Positions 34,711 through 42,808 are shown, numbered from the stretch's first letter. The stretch: 64,000 bases of DNA from JADLGL01 sp050184415 (GCA_050184415.1 JBFXAJ010000003.1:1-64000); one strand, 5' to 3'. Made by a program: numbers and translations. Notes: generated by a model not told the origin, from the sequence alone.

Positions 34711-34745
34711 AAATGCCGGCGACTTTCGCCGGCATTTGCTTTTTG
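34711..34745 (+). terminator. Rho-independent terminator with no protein gene in front of it
   Basis: Ten-base perfect arms AAATGCCGGC (34711-34720) and GCCGGCATTT (34728-34737), then GCTTTTT. It is a textbook plus-strand terminator lying in the 470-base gap between the divergent DUF883 and TerB genes. No open frame precedes it on the plus strand, so a small RNA ending here is likely. Confidence 0.75.
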
Positions 34746-34849
34746 GGCCTCCCGTCCCGGTCACCAAGATGCGGTTTGCCCTTCCCCGCATTCCGCGCTA
34801 GCGGCTGACGACGCCGGCGCGATGGACCGGCGAAGGAACGGAAATCCCG

Positions 34850-35308
34850 ATGCTGAAGGCCATGAGGCAGTTCCTGTCGGACATCACGCGGTCCGACCAG
34901 CCGGACGGCGACGTCGGCGCCAATGACGAAACCCTCGCGGCAGCCGCCCTCCTCGTCCACGTCATCTCGATCGACGGCCACGTCACGGACGATGAGCGGG
35001 AGAAGCTCCGCGGGCTGATCGCCGCCCGCTTCGGCCTCGACGGGCCGGCCTCCGAGGCCCTGATCAACCGCGCCTATGCGGCGGACCGCGAGGCGGTCGA
35101 CCTCTACCGCTTCACCAGCATCCTGAAATCGCATCTCGACGAGGCCGGACGGCTCCGCGTGATCGAGATGATGTGGGAGATGGCGTTCGCCGACGGCGAG
35201 GTCCACGAGTTCGAAGAGAACGTCATGTGGCGCGTCGCCGAGCTTCTCGGCGTGCCGTCGCGCGAGCGCGTGCGCCTCCGGCAGAAGGTCCGGCAGGACA
35301 AGGCGTGA
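34850..35308 (+). CDS. TerB family protein
   Basis: 152 residues. TerB-like helical bundle: ETLAAAALLVHVISIDGHVTDDEREKLRGL, cited around residues 26-55, with the Asp-rich IDGHVTDDER motif, and its second half MMWEMAFADGEVHEFEENVMWRV, around 103-125, with the matching ADGEVHEFE. These acidic motifs are thought to bind metal in tellurite-resistance TerB. Stand-alone TerB proteins like this are common in alphaproteobacteria and of unclear function. No other ter genes are nearby. Confidence 0.86.
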   Translation: MLKAMRQFLSDITRSDQPDGDVGANDETLAAAALLVHVISIDGHVTDDEREKLRGLIAARFGLDGPASEALINRAYAADREAVDLYRFTSILKSHLDEAGRLRVIEMMWEMAFADGEVHEFEENVMWRVAELLGVPSRERVRLRQKVRQDKA

Positions 35309-35313
35309 TGCGT

Positions 35314-35341
35314 GCATTCTGCAACAGGTCTTGCAGAATGC
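35314..35341. repeat. Perfect hairpin directly after the TerB gene
   Basis: Eleven-base arms GCATTCTGCAA (35314-35324) and TTGCAGAATGC (35331-35341) with a six-base loop, five bases past the TerB stop. No T tract follows. The rest of the 389-base gap to 35698 contains another short dyad (CCACCAC-AATTC-GTGGTG, about 35402-35418) and no recognised gene. Confidence 0.55.
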
Positions 35342-35697
35342 GACGCAGGACCGGTTACCAGATCGTTGATATTTCAACAGGTTGATCGAAAGGCCGCGGA
35401 CCACCACAATTCGTGGTGTGAATGACGGTGGCAACGGCCTTGCAGCCCTTCACGCCAGGCTGATCTTTCGGTAGTGCGTGTTCAGCTCAATCGGGTGGGG
35501 GAAGGCCTTCGCGACCGACCCCTCGCTATGCCTTCCCCCGCTCCCGATTGCTCGTCCTCGCGAGCCGCACCATGGAGCCCTGCTCCGCCACGATTTCCCA
35601 TGTCCAGGACACGGCGTCTCGCCCGGCACCCCTTCCGTTGCCGCGACGCCGATCCCAGATACGGGCCTATAGCCACCCTACCGACGACCGAGGAGTG

Positions 35698-36372
35698 ATG
35701 GCCGGCAAGGCCCTGACCATCGATGCCGGATCGCAGCCCGTCTCCGCCCTCTGGCTCGAGCCGAAGGGCAGCGACCGCGCCCTCGTCCTCGCGCACGGTG
35801 CCGGCGGCGGAATGCGCCAGCGCTTTCTCGAGGCGACCGCGAATGGCCTCGCCGACCGCGGCATCGCCACCCTTCGGTTCCAGTTCCCGTACATGGAAGC
35901 CGGGCGCGCGCGACCCGATACGCCTGCGGTCGCCACCGCGGCCGTGCGCGCCGCCGTGGCCAAGGCCGGTGAGCTGGCGCCGGACCTCGCGCTCTTCGCC
36001 GGCGGCAAATCGTTCGGCGGCCGCATGACCTCGACCGCGCAATCCGAAGCGGCTCTTCCCGGCGTGCGCGGACTGGTGTTCCTGGGCTTCCCGCTCCACC
36101 CGCCCGGCAAGCCGTCCGATGACCGTGCCGCCCATCTCGGCGCGGTCGATGTTCCGATGCTCTTCCTTCAGGGCAGCCGCGACGACTTCGCCCGCCTCGA
36201 TCTCCTCGAGCCGCTCGTGGCGCGCCTCAAGCCGCGGGCGACACTTGCGCTCTACGAGGGCGCGAACCATTCCTTCCACGTTCCGAAGGCGAGCGGCCGG
36301 ACCGACGCCGACATCCTCAACGACGTTCTTGACGAAATAGCCCGATGGACCGACCGAATAGCCGGGGAGTGA
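35698..36372 (+). CDS. Alpha/beta hydrolase, TEX30/KANL3-like family
   Basis: 224 residues from ATG 35698; the open frame extends upstream but without protein character. The alpha/beta-hydrolase elements are LVLAHGAGGGMRQRF (oxyanion region), the nucleophile serine in GGKSFGGRM, an acidic residue in QGSRDDF and the catalytic histidine in GANHSF. The family is related to dienelactone hydrolases and is annotated after eukaryotic TEX30. Substrate unknown. Cytoplasmic. Confidence 0.85.
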   Translation: MAGKALTIDAGSQPVSALWLEPKGSDRALVLAHGAGGGMRQRFLEATANGLADRGIATLRFQFPYMEAGRARPDTPAVATAAVRAAVAKAGELAPDLALFAGGKSFGGRMTSTAQSEAALPGVRGLVFLGFPLHPPGKPSDDRAAHLGAVDVPMLFLQGSRDDFARLDLLEPLVARLKPRATLALYEGANHSFHVPKASGRTDADILNDVLDEIARWTDRIAGE

Positions 36373-36461
36373 CGCGCTCGCGCGCGATCACCACCCGATC
36401 ACAGCACGACTCGATTGTGGTAGTCCGTCCACTCGCCACGCTCGGCGACAATCTCGGACGC

Positions 36462-37484
36462 ATGAAAATCGGCATCAAAGACGCGATAGCGGGGCTGTTC
36501 CGGTCCGTGAAGACGGCGGCCACACCCGTTTCTGCGCAGCCACTGTCGCGCGGCCTCCAGGCTTTGGAAGCTGGCGAGCTTGGCAAGGCTGCGGATATCC
36601 TTCTCCCGTTGGCCGAGCAGGGCGTTCCTGAAGCGCAGTTCGCCGTCGGATCGATGTACCAGTCCGGCAAGGGTTATGCGGCCGATCTCAGCGAGGCACT
36701 GCGCTGGTATCGCCTTGCCGCCGCGCGCGGCCACACCGAGGCGCAGTACAATCTCGCAAGGCTCTACGCCAAGGGCCAGGGTGTGCCTCGCGACGATGCC
36801 GAGGCGCTCCGCTGGTATCGCCTCGCCGCCGAGGCGGGGCACCCGATGGCCGGCTATGCCGTCGGCGCCTGCTACTATCACGGCCAGGGCGTCGCGCGGG
36901 ACGTGGCCGAGTCGGTGCGCTGGTATCGTCTTGCGGCCGAGAAGGGCGTCGCCGCGGCCGAATTCGGGCTCGGCGCGATGTACCGGAGCGGCGAGGGCCT
37001 GCCGCGAAATCCCGCCGAAGCGTCCCGGCTCATCCGCTCGGCCGCCGAAAAGGGGAACGCGGACGCCCAGTTCGCGCTGGGCGTGATCTTCGACGAAGGC
37101 GAGGGGGTTCCGAAAGACTCGAAAGAGGCCGCGCGGTGGTTCCGGAAGGCGGCCGATGCCGGGCACTGCCAGGCCCAGTTCAACCTCGGTCTCATGTATG
37201 AGAATGGCGAGGGCGTGCCGAAGAGCTGCGCCGACGCCGCGCACTGGTATCAGATGGCCGCGGCCAAGAACGATGCGGACGCCCAGGACAGCCTCGGCCG
37301 GCTCTACGAGCGCGGCAACGGCGTCCCGCAGGACTATGTGCTGGCGCACATGTGGTACAACCTCGCCGCGGCCCAGGGCGACCGGGACGCGCAGCATTCG
37401 CGGGACCGCATCGCGTCCGACATGAGCCGCTCCGAGGTCCTGCAGGCCCGCCGCCTCGCGAGCGACTGGAAGCCGGCGGCGTAG
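36462..37484 (+). CDS. Sel1-repeat protein
   Basis: 340 residues made of about eight 36-residue Sel1-like helical repeats, each of the form AQ.NLG.MYE.GEGVP.D..EA..WYRLAA..G. The start at ATG 36462 gives a short N-terminal segment (MKIGIKDAIAGLFRSVKTAA) that is amphipathic rather than a clear signal peptide. Sel1 proteins act as scaffolds for protein complexes. Neighbouring repeats are strikingly alike (WYRLAAA, WYRLAAE three times), suggesting recent internal duplication. Convergent with the next gene. Confidence 0.9.
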   Translation: MKIGIKDAIAGLFRSVKTAATPVSAQPLSRGLQALEAGELGKAADILLPLAEQGVPEAQFAVGSMYQSGKGYAADLSEALRWYRLAAARGHTEAQYNLARLYAKGQGVPRDDAEALRWYRLAAEAGHPMAGYAVGACYYHGQGVARDVAESVRWYRLAAEKGVAAAEFGLGAMYRSGEGLPRNPAEASRLIRSAAEKGNADAQFALGVIFDEGEGVPKDSKEAARWFRKAADAGHCQAQFNLGLMYENGEGVPKSCADAAHWYQMAAAKNDADAQDSLGRLYERGNGVPQDYVLAHMWYNLAAAQGDRDAQHSRDRIASDMSRSEVLQARRLASDWKPAA

Positions 37485-37506
37485 CCCGCAATCGGGCAGG
37501 CCGTCC

Positions 37507-38667
37507 TTACTGCAGCGTCAACTCCGCGCCGTCGAACGTGACGACCACCGTCTCGCCTTCGAATGTGACGACGAGGTCGCCGGTCTGCGCCGGCAGCGCC
37601 GCCGTTGCGGTGCCGATGGTCAGGAGGCCCGGAACGACCGTCACCACGAGGCCGTCGATCACGAAGCGGTAGCCTCGCTCGATCGGCTCGGCGGCCTGGT
37701 TGGTGCCGCCGATCACGGTGACGAGCCCGACCCCCTCGAGCAGCACCGCGGTCTGCGGCGGACCGAGGGCAACCTCGCCACAGGCCTCCACGCGTTCGTT
37801 GATGCCTGGGACGGCCGCCTCGAACCGGACGATCATCGCGTCGTCGGGCACGAAGTTCGCGCCGAGGAGAGCGATCCGTTCCTCGGTGGGCAGCGGCATG
37901 ACGGCGTCGAGCATGCAGGTCACGGCTATGGCACGGTTGGCCTCGGGGACGCCGAGCTCGTCGTCGGCAACGAGCGCGACCAGGAGATCGCGAAGCGCGG
38001 CGTTGGCCTCGTCGTCGGTCATCGCCGGGCCAACCGGATCCGGCGCCGGTAGGGTGACCGGCCCGGGCGTCGGGCCGGGCTTCGTCGGGATCGGCAGAGC
38101 CGGATCGGGCGCCGCGGCGGCCTCGACGATCTCGGGGAACGCCTCCGCCGGCGCCCAGCCCACGCGGCCCGGGGTCCAGACATAGTCCTGGAGCTGCGTG
38201 ATTCCGTCGTCGATCCGGTCGACGAGATCGAGGAGCGTCATGGGGCCGACCGGCTCGCCGTCCACCCATACATAGTATTGGCCGCCGCCCGCGACGCTCG
38301 GAGGCAGGATCGGCGTCGCAGCGACGCCACCCTCGCGGGCAAAGAAGACGGGCTCGCCGCGTCCGGTCGTATCGATGACCACGACGGTGAGCCCCTCGGG
38401 CGCCCAGGTCAGCTCGAAGGCGACCTTGGCAATGCCGGCGATGAGGACGATGCCGGTGGCAGTGACGTCGCCGTCGGTGACGCCCGTGAGCGTGCCGGCA
38501 TCCTCGCCGCCGAGAACGCCGCCGAGATCGGTGCCGGTCTGGACGAGGTCGATGGTGGTCCCTTCGGCTTCCCCGGTGCCGATGTAGCGACCGGTCATGT
38601 CGGCCGCGGCGGCGGCGCCGGCCCAGAGAAGGGCGAGCGTGGCAAGCGAGATGCGGACGATGCGCAT
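37507..38667 (-). CDS. Exported protein with a GYF-like (GYF_2) domain
   Basis: 386 residues from ATG 38667; signal peptide MRIVRISLATLALLWAGAAA. An N-terminal beta-rich part (TGRYIGTGEAEGTTIDLVQTG) is followed by YYVWVDGEPVGPMTLLDLVD, which resembles the GYF_2 domain (YY...G...GP....L), at about residues 123-170. A Pro-rich linker leads to a helical segment with two cysteines, and the end is a beta-rich repeat. GYF_2 domains usually bind Pro-rich peptides and often sit next to membrane segments; an exported one is unusual. Confidence 0.72.
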   Translation of the reverse strand: MRIVRISLATLALLWAGAAAAADMTGRYIGTGEAEGTTIDLVQTGTDLGGVLGGEDAGTLTGVTDGDVTATGIVLIAGIAKVAFELTWAPEGLTVVVIDTTGRGEPVFFAREGGVAATPILPPSVAGGGQYYVWVDGEPVGPMTLLDLVDRIDDGITQLQDYVWTPGRVGWAPAEAFPEIVEAAAAPDPALPIPTKPGPTPGPVTLPAPDPVGPAMTDDEANAALRDLLVALVADDELGVPEANRAIAVTCMLDAVMPLPTEERIALLGANFVPDDAMIVRFEAAVPGINERVEACGEVALGPPQTAVLLEGVGLVTVIGGTNQAAEPIERGYRFVIDGLVVTVVPGLLTIGTATAALPAQTGDLVVTFEGETVVVTFDGAELTLQ

Positions 38668-38823
38668 GGTCACCCCTTCGAGAGCCGGTCGCGGCGGCGT
38701 CGCAAGGGGCCACGGGTCAGGGCGGATTGCAAGGCCGCGCGACGGCGCGACGATTGCGGCCTGCCTTTCGCTCATGGCAGCCGATAATGTGCGCCGCCCA
38801 TTGGCACCCGCAAAGGATCGAAC

Positions 38824-39375
38824 ATGGCCGTCAGTCCGCCTCCCGCCGAGCTTGGTATCAAGGCTCCCGATTTCGCCTTGCCGGGGACGGACGGGCGGAC
38901 CTACCGCCTCGCGGACGTCGCCGGACCGCGCGGCACCGTCGTGGTCTTCATGTGCAACCACTGCCCCTATGTGAAAGCGGTGATCGAGCGCATGACCGCC
39001 GACGCGCGGGCCCTTGCGGCCGAGGGCCTCGGCTTCGTCGGCATCAGCGCGAACGACGCCGAGGAGTATCCGGAGGATTCGTTCGAGAACATGAAGGCCT
39101 TCGCGGCCCGCCATGCCCTGCCCTTCCCCTATCTCTATGACGAGAGCCAGACGGTGGCGCGCGCCTACAAGGCCGAGTGTACGCCCGACTTCTTCGGGCT
39201 CAATGCGGCTGGAGAGGTGCAATATCGTGGGCGGCTCGACGAGGGCCGCAAGGACCAGCCGCCACCCAACGCACGCCGCGAACTCCTGGAGGCGATGCGG
39301 CTCGTCGCGGAGACCGGCCAGGGACCGGCCGACCAGATCCCGTCGATCGGCTGCTCGATGAAGTGGAAGGAATAG
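38824..39375 (+). CDS. Thioredoxin-like (AhpC/TSA-related) protein
   Basis: 183 residues. Thioredoxin fold with the redox motif CNHC at C44-C47 in VVVFMCNHCPYVKAV, the cis-proline-type segment ECTPDFFGLN and a C-terminal GCSMKW. The MCNHCPYV form identifies the widespread thioredoxin family protein group related to AhpC/TSA. No signal peptide, so cytoplasmic peroxidase or disulfide reductase activity is the best guess. ATG with no strong competitor. Confidence 0.9.
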   Translation: MAVSPPPAELGIKAPDFALPGTDGRTYRLADVAGPRGTVVVFMCNHCPYVKAVIERMTADARALAAEGLGFVGISANDAEEYPEDSFENMKAFAARHALPFPYLYDESQTVARAYKAECTPDFFGLNAAGEVQYRGRLDEGRKDQPPPNARRELLEAMRLVAETGQGPADQIPSIGCSMKWKE

Positions 39376-39451
39376 GCGCGAGACGATCCGCTGAAGCGAG
39401 ACGCCGCCGGAGGCCGCGGCGGCGTCTTCAAGCGGCGCGGAGGAAGCCTCG

Positions 39452-39904
39452 CTACGGCGCCGGCGGCGCGGCGGCGACCTGTCCCCTGATCTCGCCGGTC
39501 CGATGATCCGTGGTGCGGATCCGGATGTACCATTGCCCAGCCAGGAGCTGGGCGGCCTGTGGCGCGCTGATCGTGGTCGAGCCGTTGATCGGGCTCGTCA
39601 TGTTGTTGCCGAGGCTGATGATGGTGTTGCCGTTGGCGGTAGCGGCGGCTGGTCCGCCGAACTCTCCGCGGAGGGCCGGGCCGCTCAACCCGGTGTAGGT
39701 CACGTTCCAGGTCAGCACCATCGTTTCGGGATTGTAGGTGACGGTCGCCGTTCCGGTTGCGGCGGTGTCGACCGGTGGAACTTCGTTGGCGCCATTGAGC
39801 GTGACGGAGAAAGTCTGGGTCTGGGCTATCGCAGATACTGTGAAGGCCAGAAACAAAGCTGCAGCAGTACCAAAGACTCCTGAAGCAACCCGCAGAGTTC
39901 GCAT
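39452..39904 (-). CDS. Exported CHRD domain protein
   Basis: 150 residues from ATG 39904; signal peptide with cleavage at AIA-QT. The mature protein is a single CHRD (chordin) domain: FSVTLNGANEVPPVDTAATG at the start, LTWNVTYTGLSGPALRGEF, and the end GQWYIRIRTTDHRTGEIRGQV. CHRD domains in bacteria are found in secreted proteins with unknown ligands. It is divergent from the beta-trefoil gene, across a 581-base gap. Confidence 0.9.
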   Translation of the reverse strand: MRTLRVASGVFGTAAALFLAFTVSAIAQTQTFSVTLNGANEVPPVDTAATGTATVTYNPETMVLTWNVTYTGLSGPALRGEFGGPAAATANGNTIISLGNNMTSPINGSTTISAPQAAQLLAGQWYIRIRTTDHRTGEIRGQVAAAPPAP

Positions 39905-40349
39905 GCTTTCGTTTCCTCCTCTGAAAGTGCGACTATTCGTCTCTGCACTCGTATTGTGGCGCAACGGTGACCATAAAACCTGAAGTGTGCCTCAGTTTTT
40001 CTTTGATCTATTCGAGATATTTCTGTTCTACTTGCAAGGAAGACTGGATGAAGGACGTATCGCTTCCGGCTGAAATTGAGGCCAATTGCGACCTCGTGGC
40101 CGAGTGATTTGGACCATGCCCGGATTGTCGACCCCGTCATTGAGGTGGGGAGGCGCTCCTAGACCTGCATCGCGGACGGCCCGGGAAGGAAATGACTGCC
40201 GACGCCAAGTCGTTCGCCGTCAAAGGCCGGTCGCGCCACGCGGTGATCGGCTGTTGCTCCAGTGGAACGCGGTCCTATTCATCGCACCGCGATCGAGATC
40301 GACGCGCGACGAGCCGGCCTTCAGGCCGTCCGGGCGAACGCGAGCCAAG

Positions 40350-40388
40350 CTGAACGAAGGACCAACGGCTCCGTTCAGGCTCCATTCA
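40350..40388. promoter_or_regulatory. Cluster of CGTTCAG-type repeats upstream of the beta-trefoil gene
   Basis: The 581-base gap 39905-40485 holds no gene. CTGAACG (40350-40356) is complementary to CGTTCAG (40372-40378), and GGCTCCGTTCA (40367-40377) is repeated in tandem as GGCTCCATTCA (40378-40388). GTTC and ATTC are seven bases apart, close to the alphaproteobacterial SOS box GTTC-N7-GTTC but with one mismatch. Suggested as an operator about 100 bases before the 40486 start. Confidence 0.4.
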
Positions 40389-40485
40389 GTGCTGCAGCTG
40401 CACAGAGCCGCGTATTGGAATGCCGATCACAGAGAAAGGGGATGGTCTGTGTAAGCACCTGGAAACGCACAACCGGAGAACAGCT

Positions 40486-41436
40486 ATGCACACTCAAATC
40501 GTCGGCTATGCCGACCAACGAAACAGCATCGAGGATCGCGCCACGAAACGCGAATCGATCTTCAGGAAGATCAAGCCGATACTCGGCGGCCTCGCTCTCG
40601 CCGTCGTCGCGGCCTTCACCACGGCCGGCAGCGCGGCCGCGCAGAACAACGTCGTCACCATCCAGCAGGTCTCGAGCGGCCGCTTCGTGGACGCTCATGA
40701 GTTCGACGGCCAGGATTGGCGCCTCGTGACGCGGCCGGCCCAGAACAACAATACGCAGCTCTGGCGTATGGTCCCGCTCGGCGGCAACGTCTACACCTTC
40801 CAGCAGATGAGCAATAACCGCTTCGTCGATGCCCACGAGCATGACGGCGAGGATTTCCGCCTCGTCACCCGTCCCGCGCAGAACAACAACACCCAGCGCT
40901 GGCTGGTCCTGCCGCTCGGGGGCAACATCTTCACCATCCAGCAGGTCAGCAACGGCCGCTATGTCGACGCCCACGAGCATGAGGGCGAGGACTATCGCCT
41001 CGTGACGCGTCCGGCCCAGAACAACGCCACGCAGCAGTGGCGGATCACGGTCGTCTACACCGAGCCGGCGCCCCAGCCGCCGCAGCCGGTGGTCCATTCG
41101 ACCGGCTCGTTCCAGCTCATGCCGCAGCAGTCGGTGAACCTCGACAATGGCGTCGTCGGCCAGAACGGCGCGGACATCGCCTACCAGGTCGTCGGCTTCC
41201 AGCGTCAGCTCGCCCCGGTGAACGGTGCGCAGTTCTCCTACACCAACGGCAACCAGCGCGGCTTCGCCGGCTGCAATGCGGCGGCGTTCAACGCGAACGC
41301 CATCCCGCAGCAGTCGATCCCGGCCGGACACTACATCTGCGTCCGCACCAGCGAGGGCCGCGTCAGCGAGTTCCGCATCACCAATGTCGGCCAGATCCTC
41401 GGCCGCCTCGACATCAGCTACACCACCTGGCAGTAG
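40486..41436 (+). CDS. Exported three-repeat beta-trefoil (RICIN-like) protein
   Basis: 316 residues from ATG 40486 with a preceding GGAGAA. A 30-residue polar N-terminus precedes the hydrophobic signal (ILGGLALAVVAAFTTAG, cleavage at AAA-QN). Residues 56-188 are three near-identical 46-47-residue units (VDAHE.DGEDFRLVTRPAQ), each ending in a Q-x-W motif (91-93, 137-139, 184-186), the mark of a ricin-type beta-trefoil lectin. A Pro-rich linker leads to a C-terminal domain of about 110 residues with two cysteines. A sugar-binding surface role is inferred. Confidence 0.85.
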   Translation: MHTQIVGYADQRNSIEDRATKRESIFRKIKPILGGLALAVVAAFTTAGSAAAQNNVVTIQQVSSGRFVDAHEFDGQDWRLVTRPAQNNNTQLWRMVPLGGNVYTFQQMSNNRFVDAHEHDGEDFRLVTRPAQNNNTQRWLVLPLGGNIFTIQQVSNGRYVDAHEHEGEDYRLVTRPAQNNATQQWRITVVYTEPAPQPPQPVVHSTGSFQLMPQQSVNLDNGVVGQNGADIAYQVVGFQRQLAPVNGAQFSYTNGNQRGFAGCNAAAFNANAIPQQSIPAGHYICVRTSEGRVSEFRITNVGQILGRLDISYTTWQ

Positions 41437-41456
41437 CCTGAGCCGCAAACAGCGAA

Positions 41457-41484
41457 GGGCTCCGCCGCAGGGCGGAGCCCTTTT
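41457..41484 (+). terminator. Rho-independent terminator of the beta-trefoil gene
   Basis: Ten-base perfect arms GGGCTCCGCC (41457-41466) and GGCGGAGCCC (41471-41480) with a four-base loop and TTTT behind, 21 bases after the stop. Confidence 0.85.
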
Positions 41485-41541
41485 CGTTGAAAGGCGACAC
41501 CGGCCAGCGGCGGCTCGGGCTTCCCGGGCCGGCGAGCGGGA

Positions 41542-41973
41542 TCAGTCAGACAAAAGGCGCGTCGTCCGTCTCGGCCGCGCCGTCGCCACGCCCCTGGCGA
41601 TCCCTTTCGCGGTCCATGACTCCTTGAGCGCAGCGACCTCCGCCTTGCCGGCATAGATCGGCGCTCCCATCGCGTGCGTCGGCGCATGCCACGTCGCGAC
41701 GGCGTGCCCCGCGGCTCGCGCGGCATAGGTGGCCGCCGGCGAACTAGCCTCACGGGCAGCGGCATGCGCGTCGAGCGACAGCCTCCGGACTTCGGCCATC
41801 CCGAGGGTCCGCTTCCCCGCCACCCAAGCCTTGATCGCGTCGATCGCCTTCCGCGGTCTGTCGTCGTCCGGATGCGCGCGCTCGAAGATCGGCAGCACCC
41901 GCTGCGCCTCCCGCGCCGCGAGTTCGGCGAAGCGGATGTGGTACGCGGAGTTGCGGGTGAGATCGGTTGACAA
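41542..41973 (-). CDS. Putative immunity protein, Imm5-like
   Basis: 143 residues from a TTG start. The helical pattern DDDRPRKAIDAIKAWVAGKRTLGMAEVRRL and AHAAAREASSPAATYAARAAGHAVATWHAP, here cited at about 36-65 and 69-98, matches a family annotated as putative immunity protein with an Imm-5-like domain. Such proteins neutralise polymorphic toxins in some systems, but no toxin gene is adjacent, so it may be an orphan or do something else. Convergent with the beta-trefoil gene. Confidence 0.72.
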   Translation of the reverse strand: MSTDLTRNSAYHIRFAELAAREAQRVLPIFERAHPDDDRPRKAIDAIKAWVAGKRTLGMAEVRRLSLDAHAAAREASSPAATYAARAAGHAVATWHAPTHAMGAPIYAGKAEVAALKESWTAKGIARGVATARPRRTTRLLSD

Positions 41974-42113
41974 GGTATGTCCCGAAGTCTTGGCCTGCGG
42001 GTTGCCGCCGGCACGTCTCGCCGATGGGATCGAGGCGGCATTGCCGATTGCCGGCGGACGCCGCGCACATGCTATGCCTGTAATGCCAGGAAGGCGATTG
42101 CGGGGCCGGATTG

Positions 42114-42277
42114 GTGCGACTGGGGGCTCTTGCGGCGGTTCCGTTGCTTGCGGCGTGCGCTTCGGTACCTGAGGGCCGGCCTACAGCCACCACCGCCGCT
42201 CCCATCCGCTGCGCCTCGGGCGAGCCGATGGTGGAGACCGTGCTGTTCCTCGGGCTGGCACGACCGGGCGGATCGCG
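42114..42277 (+). pseudogene. 5' remnant of a DUF3574-like lipoprotein gene
   Basis: From GTG 42114 the frame gives a lipoprotein signal (MRLGALAAVPLLAAC, lipobox LAAC), a short linker, and then CASGEPMVETVLFLGLARPGG, which looks like the beginning of a DUF3574 domain. The similarity stops at about 42275 and the frame continues as Arg/Ser-rich noise. The usual remaining 80 or so residues of the domain are missing, so this seems to be a truncated gene fused to the remnant that follows. Confidence 0.55.
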
Positions 42278-42565
42278 ATGGGCAAGGCCGAACGGCCGGT
42301 CTGGGGACCGGCGGTCCTGGCGAGCCTCGTTTCAATCGCGACCATCCTCCTCGTCCTGCTTCGGCAGGACAGCCCGTCATCGGCGACGATCTCCCGCTCC
42401 TGGCGACCGTCATCCTCTACTACGCGACGGCCTATCTCGCCTATGCGATGGGCCGGTTTCTGGCGGCGGAAGGAGGACGCGGAGGATGCCGCGGCCGCTG
42501 CAGAGCGCCGTCCGGCGGACGCCCTCATCGCCGGCTGGCGCGATCGCCCGGACCGGCTTCGGTGA
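42278..42565 (+). pseudogene. Frameshifted small two-helix membrane protein
   Basis: ATG 42278 starts a membrane helix (WGPAVLASLVSIATILLVLL), then the protein-like sequence jumps to another frame for a second helix (LPLLATVILYYATAYLAYAMG, 42390-42452) and back again for a charged tail (RRKEDAEDAAAAAERRPADA). Removing one base from the TTT at 42457-42459 restores the second junction. So a roughly 95-residue two-helix protein appears broken by two compensating shifts. A related fragment is found on the minus strand at 62540-62645. Confidence 0.5.
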
Positions 42566-42602
42566 GGCGATGGCCGATGTCCGTCCGGCAGGGCCGCCGG
42601 AT

Positions 42603-42623
42603 TCCTTACGCCCTCCTTACGCC
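42603..42623. promoter_or_regulatory. Direct repeat upstream of the kdp operon
   Basis: TCCTTACGCC occurs at 42603-42612 and again at 42614-42623, a period of 11 bases or one helical turn, about 100 bases before the first small gene of the kdp operon. This is the arrangement expected for a response regulator such as KdpE binding as a tandem dimer. The site has not been compared with a known KdpE consensus. Confidence 0.45.
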
Positions 42624-42716
42624 GACGGGCATCTTCGACATCGCCGCCTGACGGCCTCCTCCTCCATCTCCGCGCACGTCGGCGGCCCGCGGGACCGCGC
42701 CCCCACCGAGAGATCC

Positions 42717-42800
42717 ATGCAGGACCTCCTGTTCTTCCTTCTTACCTTCGGCTTCTTCGCCCTGGCCGCCCTGGCCATCCGGGCACTCGAACGCCTCTAG
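42717..42800 (+). CDS. Tiny membrane protein upstream of kdpF (27 aa)
   Basis: 27-residue frame from ATG 42717 with one transmembrane helix (MQDLLFFLLTFGFFALAAL) and a short tail IRALERL. Similar one-helix peptides ending in a Cys/Arg-Glu-Arg-Leu pattern are found just before kdpF in many genomes, from memory, which is why I call it. Eight bases separate it from kdpF. Its function is unknown; it may help assemble or stabilise the Kdp complex. Confidence 0.65.
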   Translation: MQDLLFFLLTFGFFALAALAIRALERL

Positions 42801-42808
42801 GCACACGC

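Noticed and set aside
34440..34745. tmRNA, 6S RNA or tRNA in the gap before TerB
   Set aside because: No acceptor stem, T-loop GTTCRA pattern or tag-peptide frame was seen; kept only as an unnamed small RNA candidate.
34850..35308. Tellurite resistance operon
   Set aside because: Only a single TerB-like gene is present, with no terA, terC, terD or related genes nearby.
41542..41973. Toxin-immunity locus at the Imm5-like gene
   Set aside because: No adjacent toxin, Rhs or secretion gene; the neighbouring beta-trefoil protein shows no toxin domain.
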